The position numbers and the translations under genes were made by a program. The notes under the pieces are model-generated. The model saw only the letters and a program-made list of their open reading frames with translations. It made no database searches and was not told the origin of the DNA. A stretch of 64,000 nucleotides of DNA. Origin: Halorubrum sp. 2020YC2. Its GTDB lineage: Archaea > Halobacteriota > Halobacteria > Halobacteriales > Haloferacaceae. Positions 43,607 to 52,503 of this stretch are shown in pieces. Numbering within the stretch: the first letter of the stretch is position 1; every line of letters begins with the position of its first letter. The stretch is from positions 2,170,001 to 2,234,000 of the forward strand of contig NZ_CP076019.1 of assembly GCF_018623055.1 (NCBI RefSeq). The letters are read 5' to 3'.

Positions 43607-45259
43607 TCAGGCCAGCACGTCGCTGACTCGCTTCATCAACTCGTCGGGCGTTTCCGCCGGCTCGGATGCGCCGTCGTCCCCGAGGACGACCGCGGTCCCC
43701 TCGGGGACCGTCCGCGGCGCGGGCGCGTCCGCCTCGTGGGCGTTGGGCGCGATCACCTTCTCGTGGTCGGCGATGCGCCACGCGGCGCGGTGGAGGTCGC
43801 TCCCGGGTTCGGTCCCGACCGCGACGACGGTCGTGCCGCGGCGGAGGCGGCCGGCGAGGCTCCCGTAGCCCGCGACCTGGACGCTCAGCCGCTCGGTCGC
43901 GCCCGCGAACGCCTCGGCCGTCTCCCGGGCCGCCTCGCGGTAGCGGTCCTCGCCGGTGAGCGCCGCCAGGTCCAGCAGCGACGTCGCCATCTCGACGTTG
44001 GCGTCGAGCGGGCGGAACGACCGGTCGAGCAGCCCCGCCCCCGTCCGCGGGCCGTCGACGAACGAGCCGTCGACCCGCAGCCGGTCTATCGCCCGGTCCG
44101 CGACCGCGCGGGCGACGTCGGCGCCCTCGCCGCGCACGCCGGCGGCGCGGACGTGCGCCCCGACGACGCGGGCGGCGTCCTCCAGCAGGTCGGACTCGCC
44201 GGCGTCGTCGCTGCCGCGGTAGTGGGTCACTTCCCCGCTCTCGGCGTCGATCAGGTCGCGTTCCAGCCCGTCGAGGATCCGGCCCGCGTACTCGCGGGCG
44301 CGCTCGTCGTCGGTGTAGGCGGCGACCGCGAGCAGCGCGTCCGCGGCGAGCGCGTTGCCGCCGGCGAAGACGGTCAGGTCGCGTCGCGGCTCGTCGAGGT
44401 CCGCGCGGTCCTCGGCGGGCGCGGCGTAGTACGCCCGGCCGAGCCCGGGCCCGAGACTCCCGCCGACGCCGTAGCCGGTCCAGAGGTCGTCGGTGAGGAA
44501 GGCGACGGCGTCGAGCGCGGGGTCGAGGTAGGCCTCGTCGCCGGTGTAGAGGAAGGCGTTCGCGAACGCGCGGGTCACCGCGGCGTTCGTGTCGAGCGGC
44601 TTCTCGTAGGCGACGTCCCCCCAGTCGCGCGTGCCGGCGTAGCGGAAGAACCCGCCCGCGACGTCGTCCGCGAGGTGGTCGCGGACCGCGTCGAGCGTCC
44701 GGAGCGCGCGGCTCCGGTCGCGCTTCAGCGCGAACTCGACCGTGTGTGGCAGCGGGAACTTCGCGTCGGTGCCCCAGCCGGCGTGCTCGCCGTCGTACTT
44801 GGCCTCCAGTTGGCCCGCCAGGTGGCTCTCAATCTCGCAGTTCGCCGCGGGGCGGCAGGTCGGCGTCGAGCGCGCGCGGGACGCGCCCGCCCTCGCGGCC
44901 CTTGTCGGCCCACATCTGTCGGACCGATTCGAGCACCTGTCGCATCCCGTCGACGTCGAGGTAGCCCGCGCCGGTCAAGAGCTTCCCCTCGGGGTGAGGA
45001 AAGCGGTCGTCGGGAACCCGCCCATGTTGTACCGCTCGCGTACCCGCGGGTGGCGGTCGACGTCGACGCGGACGGGGACGAACCCCTCGTTGACGTTGGC
45101 GGCGATCCGCGGCTCGGCGTAGGTGATCGCGTCCATCTCGTGACAGCCCTCGCACCAGGTGGCGGACAGCGAGAGCAGCACCGGGCGGTCGCGCTCGTCA
45201 GCCTCGGCGAACGCCTCGGGACCCCAGTCGCGCCACTCGACGCGAGTCTCGTCGCTCAT
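43607..45259 (-). pseudogene. DUF255/YyaL thioredoxin-domain protein gene with two compensating frameshifts
   Basis: The N-terminus (MSDETRVEWRDWGPEAFAEA, then SATWCEGCHEMD with a CxxC site) is a thioredoxin-fold domain, and the large C-terminal part (KYDGEHAGWGTDAKFP, TNAAVTRAFANAFLYTGD) is the YyaL-type alpha/alpha barrel. Frame is lost in the G4 run at 44991-44994, where one base seems missing, and regained in the G4 run at 44849-44852, where one base seems extra. The middle about 45 codons (KLLTGAGYLDVDGMRQVLES) therefore read in another frame. The restored protein would be about 550 aa, normal for the family. Its function is unknown. Confidence 0.85.
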
Positions 45260-45430
45260 ACCCGCAGTCGGACCGGAGCGGGGGTAAGCGCTTCGAGAGT
45301 GGAACGCTACGGAGGGGAGAGGAAAGCGGGAAAGACGGAGGGCGGGAGGGCGAAGCGACGGTGTCCACGCGTCGCGTCGGCGTTCGGACGGGCGGTTCGG
45401 TCGGGCCTCGGTGAGGGCTGGCGTCGACGG

Positions 45431-45652
45431 TCAGCGCTTGTGGTCGTGGCCGAGCGCCAGCGCCAGCGCGTTCGCGAACAGCAGGGCGACGAACAGCCGC
45501 CCGGTGCCGCCGTCTAGCCCCGAGTACAGCAGGACGGGGTAGGAGGTCGGGATGGCGATGGCCGCCCAGAAGGCGGCCGCCTTGACGGTGCCGGTCATCA
45601 GCCCGGCGAGCCGTTCGCCGGAGGCGATCTGCGTGGGAGCGGGGGTTGACAT
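45431..45652 (-). CDS. Small membrane protein of unknown function
   Basis: 73 aa with two membrane segments (about 20-40 and 45-65) and an Arg/His end (GHDHKR). The ATG at 45652 is preceded in frame by a GTG at 45658, which is also possible. Upstream (45721-45767) are a CTCGAC/GTCGAG palindrome and two TTTTAAAA boxes 22 bases apart. No function can be given. Confidence 0.65.
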   Translation of the reverse strand: MSTPAPTQIASGERLAGLMTGTVKAAAFWAAIAIPTSYPVLLYSGLDGGTGRLFVALLFANALALALGHDHKR

Positions 45653-45720
45653 GGACACCTCTCCGTACGACGGGGGACCACATATACCCCGACGAGGGTT
45701 CGGTGAATTTCACGGCGTTT

Positions 45721-45767
45721 CTCGACCTGTCGAGTCGTTTTAAAACCGCCGCAGAAACGTTTTAAAA
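45721..45767. promoter_or_regulatory. Inverted repeat and doubled TTTTAAAA boxes
   Basis: CTCGAC-CT-GTCGAG (45721-45734) is followed by TTTTAAAA at 45738-45745 and again at 45760-45767, exactly 22 bases (two helical turns) apart, each after CG. The boxes are palindromic and could serve either direction. The nearest starts are the small membrane protein (45652, 70-115 bases away) and asparaginase (45946, about 180 bases away). Confidence 0.45.
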
Positions 45768-45945
45768 GTTTACAACGCGCGCTAACCCTTTGTTTCTGGG
45801 GATCTGCCGATCGGGCGGTTCCGGATCGATCCGGCGGTTTCGAGCCGACGATCCGGAGGGCGGACGACCGCCGCGAACTGACGGGGCGACGTCGGCCGGC
45901 TGCCGCGGCACCAACCGCTTTGTCCGTCGGGAGTAAGGTGAGAGT

Positions 45946-47034
45946 ATGACCGAGACCGACCGCGGCGACCGACGCGACGACCGGCCGGACCGGGACCGTT
46001 CCGCCGCGCACGCCGACGGCGGCCGACCGCTTGTGGCGGTCGTCGCCTGCGGCGGCACCATCGCGTCGGAGCCGAGCGACGACGGCGCGGCCCCGGAGAA
46101 GACCGGCGACGACCTCGTAGAAGCGGTACCGGCAGTCTCCGACCACGCGCGGGTGACGACGAGGGAGGTGTGTTCACGGCCCGGGTTCGACGTCCGGTGG
46201 CGGGACGTGCTCGCGACCGCGACGGCCGCGCGCGACGCGGTCGGGGCGAGCGCGGACGCGGGCGCGGGTGAGGCGGCCGACGGCGTCGTCGTCACCCACG
46301 GGACGGACACGCTCGCGGACACCGCGTTCGCGCTCGACGTCCTCACCGACCTCGACGCGCCGGTGGTCGTGACGGGCGCGCAGCGCCGGCTCGACGAGGC
46401 CTCAAGCGACGCCCCGGCGAACCTCGCGCTCGCGGTTCGGGCGGCCGCTGACGACCGGTTCGCGCCGGGCGTCCACGTCGCGTTCGACGACGAGGTCCAC
46501 GCCGCCCGCGACGTCGTGAAGGGCCACAGCAACGCGCTGTCGACGACGACCTCGCCGGGGGCGGGCCCGGTCGCGACGTTCACCCGCGCCGACTCGCGGC
46601 TCCTCCGGGCGCCCGAGCGCGGCGTCCCGGTCGACCCCCTCGCGGACGCTATCGACGGCGCCGAGCGCGTGCCCGAGGTCCCGGTGGTCCACTCGGGGAC
46701 CGGCGTCGGCGCCGGCGCGCTCGAACGCGCGCTCGACGCGGGCGTCGGCGGCGTCGTCGTCGAGGGGACCGGTCTCGGGAACGTCACCGGGGCCCTCGGG
46801 GACGCGGTCGGCGAGGCGGTCGAGTCCGTGCCGGTCGTCGTCGCCGGGCGCCCGCCCGCGGGACCAACGGAACCGGTGTACGGGACGGCGGGCGGCGCCG
46901 TCACGCTCGCGGATCACGGGGCGACGTTCGCCGCCGACCTCCCGGCCGCGAAGGCGCGCGTCGCGCTCGCGCTCGGCCTCGCGGCCGACCTCGACGACGA
47001 GGGGATCGGGGCGCTGTTCGCGCCGCCGGCGTAG
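45946..47034 (+). CDS. Asparaginase
   Basis: 362-aa L-asparaginase-family amidohydrolase. The two catalytic Thr motifs are present: ACGGTIAS near residue 36 and THGTDTLADTA near 119, followed by VVTGAQRR. Residues 1-28 are an extra charged leader without a signal peptide, so it is probably cytoplasmic. GatD relatives share the fold but need a partner and an N-terminal domain absent here. Confidence 0.9.
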   Translation: MTETDRGDRRDDRPDRDRSAAHADGGRPLVAVVACGGTIASEPSDDGAAPEKTGDDLVEAVPAVSDHARVTTREVCSRPGFDVRWRDVLATATAARDAVGASADAGAGEAADGVVVTHGTDTLADTAFALDVLTDLDAPVVVTGAQRRLDEASSDAPANLALAVRAAADDRFAPGVHVAFDDEVHAARDVVKGHSNALSTTTSPGAGPVATFTRADSRLLRAPERGVPVDPLADAIDGAERVPEVPVVHSGTGVGAGALERALDAGVGGVVVEGTGLGNVTGALGDAVGEAVESVPVVVAGRPPAGPTEPVYGTAGGAVTLADHGATFAADLPAAKARVALALGLAADLDDEGIGALFAPPA

Positions 47035-47137
47035 ACGGATCGCGACCCCGAGCGCGGCGAGACCGCCCGCCGGGATGGGTCAGACACGTGTTTGCGTTTA
47101 CACGAAGCCCTTATGTATCGACCGCGTACCGGGAGGT

Positions 47138-47773
47138 ATGACCGAGTTCACGCGACGGACGGCCCTCTACGCCATCGCCGCCGGCAGCGCCGCCGCGCTC
47201 GCGGGGTGTACCGGGACCGGCGACTCCGGTTCGGGCGGAGACGGAAGCGACGGCGCCGACGGGGGCGACGGGAACGACACCGACGGGGGAGACGGCGCCG
47301 ACGGCGACGGCGCCGCGGGCGAGGTGACGACGGCCGTCCGACAGGTCGGGTCAGCCCTCTCGGGACCGGCGTGGGACCGGACCGAGCGGCGCGGCTTCTG
47401 CGTGCTGATCACCGAGGGGGACGGCGACGGCGCGTGGCCGAGCGCCGAGGCGCCGGAGGAGGCCCGAGCCTTCGTCGAGGAGACGGACTTCTCCGAGTCG
47501 GTCGTCTGCTACGTCGAGTCGGTCGGCCCGACCACCTGTCACGACGAGGTATCGTTCGACGGGGTCGGCGTCGAGGACGGGACCCTCGTCACGGACGCGA
47601 CGGTTCAGGGGGCGGAAAGCGAGGACGTCGCCTGCGGCGAGGCGGTCACCTACTCGGCCGCGCTGCTCCGCGTCACGAGCGATCCGCTCCCCGGCGCGGC
47701 GCGGCTCTCAGTCACCGACGGCTGGGGCGAGGCGGGGACGGTGCGCGATTCCGACTGGGCCTCCGACTCGTAG
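47138..47773 (+). CDS. Predicted Tat lipoprotein of unknown function
   Basis: 211 aa. The signal MTEFTRRTALYAIAAGSAAA leads to a lipobox LAGC (Cys24), then a Gly/Asp-rich linker (28-60) and a small globular domain with conserved-looking Cys residues (FCVL, VVCYVE, TTCHDE, DVACGE). TTATGTA at 47111-47117 is near TATA distance. GGGAGGT directly abuts the ATG and is too close to act as a normal ribosome-binding site. Confidence 0.78.
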   Translation: MTEFTRRTALYAIAAGSAAALAGCTGTGDSGSGGDGSDGADGGDGNDTDGGDGADGDGAAGEVTTAVRQVGSALSGPAWDRTERRGFCVLITEGDGDGAWPSAEAPEEARAFVEETDFSESVVCYVESVGPTTCHDEVSFDGVGVEDGTLVTDATVQGAESEDVACGEAVTYSAALLRVTSDPLPGAARLSVTDGWGEAGTVRDSDWASDS

Positions 47774-47788
47774 TGGCTCGACGGCGCG

Positions 47789-49087
47789 TCACGCCCGAAC
47801 TTCGATGAGGAGGTCCGTCTCGGGCGAGTCGCCCATCCGCTCGCGGACGCGGTCCCACGAGAGGTCGGTGCGCGCGGTCACCGACTCGGTCGCGACGGCG
47901 CCGCAGGCGTTGCCGACGAGGATCGGCACCTGATAGTCGCGCGGGTCGTGCGAGAACCCGTCGCCGGTTATCTCCGGCTCCCGCAGCGCGGCGGCGAGGA
48001 ACCCGGCCGCGAAGGCGTCGCCCGCGCCGGTCGTGTCGACGGGGTCGGCGTCGAACCCGGGGTGCGAGACGCTGCCGTGCGGGGTGCGGACCGTCGCGCC
48101 CTCGTCGCCGAGCTTGATCGCGACGACGCGGTCGTCCGGCTCCCACGGGTCGACGTCGGTCTCGGCCGCGAGCGCGTCGGCCTCGCGGTCGTTGAGGAAG
48201 AGCACGTCGCTCGCGTGGAGCGCGGCGTCGAACTCGCGGTCAGCGACCCGGCGACCGGGGTCGAAGCTCCGCGTCGCGCCCGCCTCCGCGGCCGCGGTCG
48301 CGAGGGCCGCCGCGGTCTCGGGCTGTTGTCCGGTGAGGTGGAGGTGGTCGGCGGCCGCGAGCGTGTCGCGGTCGAGCCCGGCCGCGGAGAAGGACTCGTT
48401 GGCGCCGTCGTTCGCGAGCATGAGCAGTTCGCCGCCGCCGTCGACGATGACGTACTTCACCGAGGTCGGCTCGTCGGCGTCGACGAGCACCTGCCCGGGG
48501 TCGACGCCGGCGCTGGCGAGTTCGCGGAGGGCTAACGCGCCCGACTCGTCGCCGCCGACGCTGCCGTAGACGACCGACTGGCCGCCGAGGTCGACGAGTC
48601 CGACGGCGACGTTCGCGGCGCTGCCGCCGCCGGACTGTTCGAGCCGCTCGATCCGCGTCTCCCCGTCCGGCTCGGGCAGGCGGTCGACGTGGATTGTCAC
48701 GTCCCAGTTGATGTGGCCGGCCGAGACGACCTTCGGCACGCGGTCGGCGTCGTCCGGGTTCAGGTCGGGGTCGCGGTCGACCGCGGGGTCGACGCCGTCC
48801 GGACCGCCCTCGCCGCCTCCGTCGACGCCGTCCGGACCGCCCTCGCCGCCTCCGTCGACGCCGTTCGGATCGCCCTCGCCGCCTCCGTCGGCGGCTCCGG
48901 TCCCGTCGCCGCCGTCGATGTCGTCCGGCGCGTCGCCCTCCCACTCGTCCACCTCGCGGTCCCACTCCGCGACCGTCTCGTCCCAGTTGTCAACGCCGTC
49001 GCCGTCCTCGGCGTCGGGGTCGAGGTCGCGCCCCTCGCCGTCGTCGGTCGGAGATCCGTCGACCGCGCCGTCGTCGCGCCCGCTCAT
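47789..49087 (-). CDS. PfkB-family kinase, probable ribose-1-phosphate kinase
   Basis: 432 aa. Residues 1-115 are an acidic extension with tandem GGGEGGPDGVD units. The kinase follows (SAGHINWDVTIHVDRLPEPD, QSGGGSAANVAVGLVDLGG) and ends with DTTGAGDAFAAGF. It is last in an operon with ribose-1,5-bisphosphate isomerase, a class II aldolase and a HAD phosphatase. A nucleoside-ribose breakdown route with exactly these activities has been described in halophilic archaea, which makes ATP-dependent ribose-1-phosphate kinase the best assignment. Sequence alone would only say sugar kinase. Confidence 0.85.
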   Translation of the reverse strand: MSGRDDGAVDGSPTDDGEGRDLDPDAEDGDGVDNWDETVAEWDREVDEWEGDAPDDIDGGDGTGAADGGGEGDPNGVDGGGEGGPDGVDGGGEGGPDGVDPAVDRDPDLNPDDADRVPKVVSAGHINWDVTIHVDRLPEPDGETRIERLEQSGGGSAANVAVGLVDLGGQSVVYGSVGGDESGALALRELASAGVDPGQVLVDADEPTSVKYVIVDGGGELLMLANDGANESFSAAGLDRDTLAAADHLHLTGQQPETAAALATAAAEAGATRSFDPGRRVADREFDAALHASDVLFLNDREADALAAETDVDPWEPDDRVVAIKLGDEGATVRTPHGSVSHPGFDADPVDTTGAGDAFAAGFLAAALREPEITGDGFSHDPRDYQVPILVGNACGAVATESVTARTDLSWDRVRERMGDSPETDLLIEVRA

Positions 49088-50055
49088 TGTTCGGCCCACG
49101 GCTCGGCGGCGCCCTCACCGAACAGCTCCCGCATCAGCGCCACGATGCTCTCGGGGGGGAACTGGCCGTGCTCGGTGACGATCGCGTCCATGTACCGCGG
49201 CGGCGTCACGTCGAACGCGGGGTTCTCGACTTCTATCTCGCCGATCTCCTCGCGGGCGTCGGGGGCGATCACCTCGGCCTCGTCGCGCATCTCGATCTCG
49301 ACGGTGTGGCCCGTCAGGGTCTCCGGGTGGAGCTTGATCGTCTGGGCCGCGGTCATGATCGGGACGCCGCGCTCGCGGGCGTTGACCGCGAGTCCCGAGG
49401 TGCCGATCTTGTTGATCACGCCGCCGTCCGCCGCGATGGAGTCGGCCCCGACGACGACGTGGTCGACCTCGTCGAGGTAGCGCCGCGCCGCGGAGTCGAC
49501 GATGAGCGTGACCGGGACGCCCATCTCGCGGAGCGCCTCGGCCGTGATGTGGCCCTGCTGTCGCGGCCGCGTCTCCTTGACGACCGCCGAGATCGACTTC
49601 CCCTGCTCGACTGCCGCCTCGATACACGCCAGGGCGTCCGTGGAGTGGCAGTGGGTCATCACCGTGTCGCCGTCCGCGAGGCGGTTCGCGCCGACCTGCC
49701 CGAGGTCCTCCTGCGCCCGGTCGAGCTGTTCGACGAACGCCTCGCTCGCGTCGACGACGCTCCGGCGGAGCCGGTCGACCGAGTCGCCTTCCATCCGCTG
49801 GAGGACGTACCGGAGGGCGTTCGGAAGCGACACCGCGGTCGGGCGCGTCTCGCGGAGGTCTCGCGCGGCCGCCCGCATCGACGCGCGGAACGCCGCGGGG
49901 TCGCTCGCGGTCGCGTCCGCATCGGCTGCCGCCTCCGCCTGATCGGCGAGCGCCTCGGCGGCCGCGGAGGCGATGGTCGCCGCGCCGCGGATCTCCATCG
50001 TGGCGATCGACTCGGCGGTCTCGCTGACCGCCGGCGCCGGCTCCGTGTCTGTCAT
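49084..50055 (-). CDS. Ribose-1,5-bisphosphate isomerase
   Basis: 323-aa eIF2B-like enzyme that turns ribose 1,5-bisphosphate into ribulose 1,5-bisphosphate. The catalytic Cys is in VMTHCHSTDALA near 134 and the catalytic Asp in VVVGADSIAADGGVINKIGT near 203, as in the characterised archaeal enzymes, and these separate it from methylthioribose-1-phosphate isomerase less surely than the operon does. Its stop overlaps the kinase start (ATGA). No RuBisCO gene is in the window. Confidence 0.9.
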   Translation of the reverse strand: MTDTEPAPAVSETAESIATMEIRGAATIASAAAEALADQAEAAADADATASDPAAFRASMRAAARDLRETRPTAVSLPNALRYVLQRMEGDSVDRLRRSVVDASEAFVEQLDRAQEDLGQVGANRLADGDTVMTHCHSTDALACIEAAVEQGKSISAVVKETRPRQQGHITAEALREMGVPVTLIVDSAARRYLDEVDHVVVGADSIAADGGVINKIGTSGLAVNARERGVPIMTAAQTIKLHPETLTGHTVEIEMRDEAEVIAPDAREEIGEIEVENPAFDVTPPRYMDAIVTEHGQFPPESIVALMRELFGEGAAEPWAEQ

Positions 50056-50120
50056 ACCGATCCCGTAACCCGCCCCGCTATTTATAAAACCGGCTCTCCG
50101 CTGGGCGGTCGAGCGGGCGA

Positions 50121-50831
50121 CTACTCGCCGTCGTCCGGCTGCTGCCCGTAGCTCTCGAAGCGCTCCTCGACGGTCGCCATCTGCTCGTCGGTGAGGACGT
50201 GCGGCTCGCCCACGGCGGACGCGCGCAGGTAGAGCCGGCAGATGTCCTCGACGTGGCGGGTGTTCTCGACCGCCGTCTCGACGTCGGGGCCGGTCACCAC
50301 GAGCCCGTGGTTCGCTAAGATTGCGGCGTCGGAGTCCGCCTCGGCCATCGCGGCGACGACGTTCGCGGCCAGCTCCTCGGTGCCGTACGGCGCGTAGTCG
50401 GCCAGCGGGACCTCACGGCCCACGGCGGCGATCATGTAGTGGATCGGCGGGAGCTTCCGATGAAGGGTCGCCATCGTCGTCGCCCACGGCGAGTGGGTGT
50501 GAACGATCGCGCCCGGCCGGTCGTGTTTGTAGATCCCCGTGTGCATCGGCACCTCGCTCGACGGCGCCATCCGCCCGGCCAGCCGCTCGCCCTCCAGGGA
50601 GACCACGGGCACGTCCGCCGCGTCGAAGGAGTCGTAGGGGACGCCGGTGGGTGTGACCGCCACGGCGTCGCCGTCGCGGACGCTCAGGTTCCCGGTCCGG
50701 CCGGGCGTCAGGTCCGCGAGCGCGGGCGCGTACTCGACGACCGCCTCGCGCGCCTCCCGGAGGAGGTCCGGGTCCGCGTCGGGGTCGGCGTCGCCCGGAT
50801 CAGCGTCGCTCCCGTCGTCGTCGCGGGTCAC
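50121..50831 (-). CDS. Class II aldolase, probable ribulose-1-phosphate aldolase
   Basis: 236-aa zinc aldolase of the fuculose/ribulose-phosphate group. Substrate and metal motifs are [35 protein letters not shown] (two His ligands) and [11 protein letters not shown] (third His). In the pathway inferred from its neighbours it would split ribulose 1-phosphate into dihydroxyacetone phosphate and glycolaldehyde. It begins with a GTG that overlaps the TGA of the HAD gene (GTGA). Confidence 0.87.
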   Translation of the reverse strand: MTRDDDGSDADPGDADPDADPDLLREAREAVVEYAPALADLTPGRTGNLSVRDGDAVAVTPTGVPYDSFDAADVPVVSLEGERLAGRMAPSSEVPMHTGIYKHDRPGAIVHTHSPWATTMATLHRKLPPIHYMIAAVGREVPLADYAPYGTEELAANVVAAMAEADSDAAILANHGLVVTGPDVETAVENTRHVEDICRLYLRASAVGEPHVLTDEQMATVEERFESYGQQPDDGE

Positions 50832-51541
50832 GCCGCCACCTCCGTCAGGTCGGCGAGCGCGTCGAGCCGACGGTCGGGGCGCTGGCGCGCCGAGAGGTCC
50901 GCGTCGGCGGGCGCGTCGCCGTCGGCGACGAAGAGGGCGGTGTCGAGACCGACCGCGTTCGCGCCGGCGACGTCCGTCTCGGGGTTGTCGCCGACCGCCA
51001 GCGCCTCGCTCGGCCGGCGGTCCAGCTCGGCGAGCGCGGTCGTGAACGGGAGCGCGCTCGGCTTCTCGCGGCCGACCTCCTCGGAGGTGACGAGGAGGTC
51101 GATCCGGTCGTCGACCCCGAGCGCCACGAGCTTGCGAAGCTGGATCCGCGTCGTGAGGTTGGTCACGACCGCGACGTCGGTCCCCGCGGCCGAGAGGGCG
51201 TCGAAGACGCGCTCGACGCCGTCACAGAGCGACATGGCGTCGAGGAACCCGTCCCAGTAGGCGTCGCCGGCCGCCAGCGCGCCCGCGGCGTCGGACTCGC
51301 CCGCGTGCCGGTACAGCCCGCGCTTGAAGTAGACGTGCCGGTCGTGGGAGGCGGCGGTGGTCCGCGTCTCGCGCTTCGTCTCCCGCCGACCGGTCTCGTA
51401 CAGGTCGTCGAACGCCGCGCGGTCGAGTTCGTGCCCGCGCTCGCGGAGGGCGTCGAGCGCGGCCCGCTTCCCCGCCTCGTTACAGGGGGCGTACGGGTAC
51501 AGCGTGTTGTCGAGGTCGAAAAGCACCGCCTCGTAGCTCAT
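50828..51541 (-). CDS. HAD-superfamily phosphatase, probable ribulose-1,5-bisphosphate phosphatase
   Basis: 237-aa HAD hydrolase. Motif I is [11 protein letters not shown], motif II VTNLTTR, motif III has the Lys in [11 protein letters not shown] and motif IV is [11 protein letters not shown]. It is first in the operon with the aldolase, isomerase and sugar kinase. The matching step in the halophile pathway is removal of the 5-phosphate-side group to give ribulose 1-phosphate. HAD substrates are hard to read from sequence, so this rests on context. Confidence 0.83.
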   Translation of the reverse strand: MSYEAVLFDLDNTLYPYAPCNEAGKRAALDALRERGHELDRAAFDDLYETGRRETKRETRTTAASHDRHVYFKRGLYRHAGESDAAGALAAGDAYWDGFLDAMSLCDGVERVFDALSAAGTDVAVVTNLTTRIQLRKLVALGVDDRIDLLVTSEEVGREKPSALPFTTALAELDRRPSEALAVGDNPETDVAGANAVGLDTALFVADGDAPADADLSARQRPDRRLDALADLTEVAA

Positions 51542-51630
51542 GGACGGACTCGGCGCGGCACCGACTTAAGCGTGATTCGACGCGGCGACGACGGCGGCGT
51601 TGAGTCGTCGCCCGGGGGAGGGGAGCGCCG

Positions 51631-52503
51631 CTACTGCTCGTTCATCGCCTCGCTGGCGATGTTGCGCCCGCGGGAGTTGAGCGCGACCTCCCGTCGGATG
51701 CGAACCTCCTCGACCACTTCGAGGTCGACGAGCCGCTCGAACGTCTCCTCGACGTCGTCGACGTCCATCCCGAGGAAGGAGGGGATCTCGAACGGCGAGA
51801 CGCCGGAGTACAGCGCCATCAGCACCTCGCGGTCGCGGCTGGAGAGGTCGACGTTCGTCGACGACCGCTCCTCGCCCTTGCGCAGCCACGACTCGACGAA
51901 TCGCATCCGGCTCGGGTCGCCCGCGACGTGCGTCTCGATGCTCGTCCCCTCGTCGTCGGTGTGTGACACCTCGATGACGGGCTTTTTGTCGCCGTTGACC
52001 GTGCGCTTCGCGGCGTCGAGGCCGCTGATGTCGTCGAGGTCGAACTTCACGAACGCGCCGCGCTCCAAGGCGGCGTTGAGCCCGTTCTCGTCTATCTTCA
52101 CGCGGGCCTGCTCCCACTCCGTGTCCTGGACGACGCCCCCCTCGATCGCGGGGTGTTTCGCCATCACGGTCTTCTGGTCGAGCAGCGCGCGGTAGACGTC
52201 GCGCTCGAACGACTCGTGGTCCTTGGCGGCGACGAGCAGCACCTGCTCGCCCAGGTCGAAGCTCACGTAGTTGGAGACGCGCGCGACCGTCTGGTTCGCG
52301 TCGTGGCGGCCGCCGAGCCGCTCCAGCCGCGACAGCGGGACGGTCCGCTTCCCGTCGTTGCCGGCGAGGATCAGTCGCCGGTTCGAGAGGAGGACCCGTC
52401 CGGGCGTCCACGAGACGTCGCTCACCTTCCGGCCCTCGCGGACGGCGACCGCGAACTTCGCCTGCGTGTCGGTGACCTTGTACTCGTCTCCCTGCTGCGC
52501 CAT
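51631..52503 (-). CDS. cheF: Chemotaxis protein CheF
   Basis: 290-aa archaeal taxis protein (DUF439/CheF family) that links CheY and related proteins to the archaellum motor. The beta-rich N-terminal part contains TPGRVLLSNRRLILAG and the C-terminus has a winged-helix-like end (RDREVLMALYSGVSPFEIPS). It is the last gene of the che operon, directly after the HEAT-repeat gene with no gap. Confidence 0.92.
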   Translation of the reverse strand: MAQQGDEYKVTDTQAKFAVAVREGRKVSDVSWTPGRVLLSNRRLILAGNDGKRTVPLSRLERLGGRHDANQTVARVSNYVSFDLGEQVLLVAAKDHESFERDVYRALLDQKTVMAKHPAIEGGVVQDTEWEQARVKIDENGLNAALERGAFVKFDLDDISGLDAAKRTVNGDKKPVIEVSHTDDEGTSIETHVAGDPSRMRFVESWLRKGEERSSTNVDLSSRDREVLMALYSGVSPFEIPSFLGMDVDDVEETFERLVDLEVVEEVRIRREVALNSRGRNIASEAMNEQ

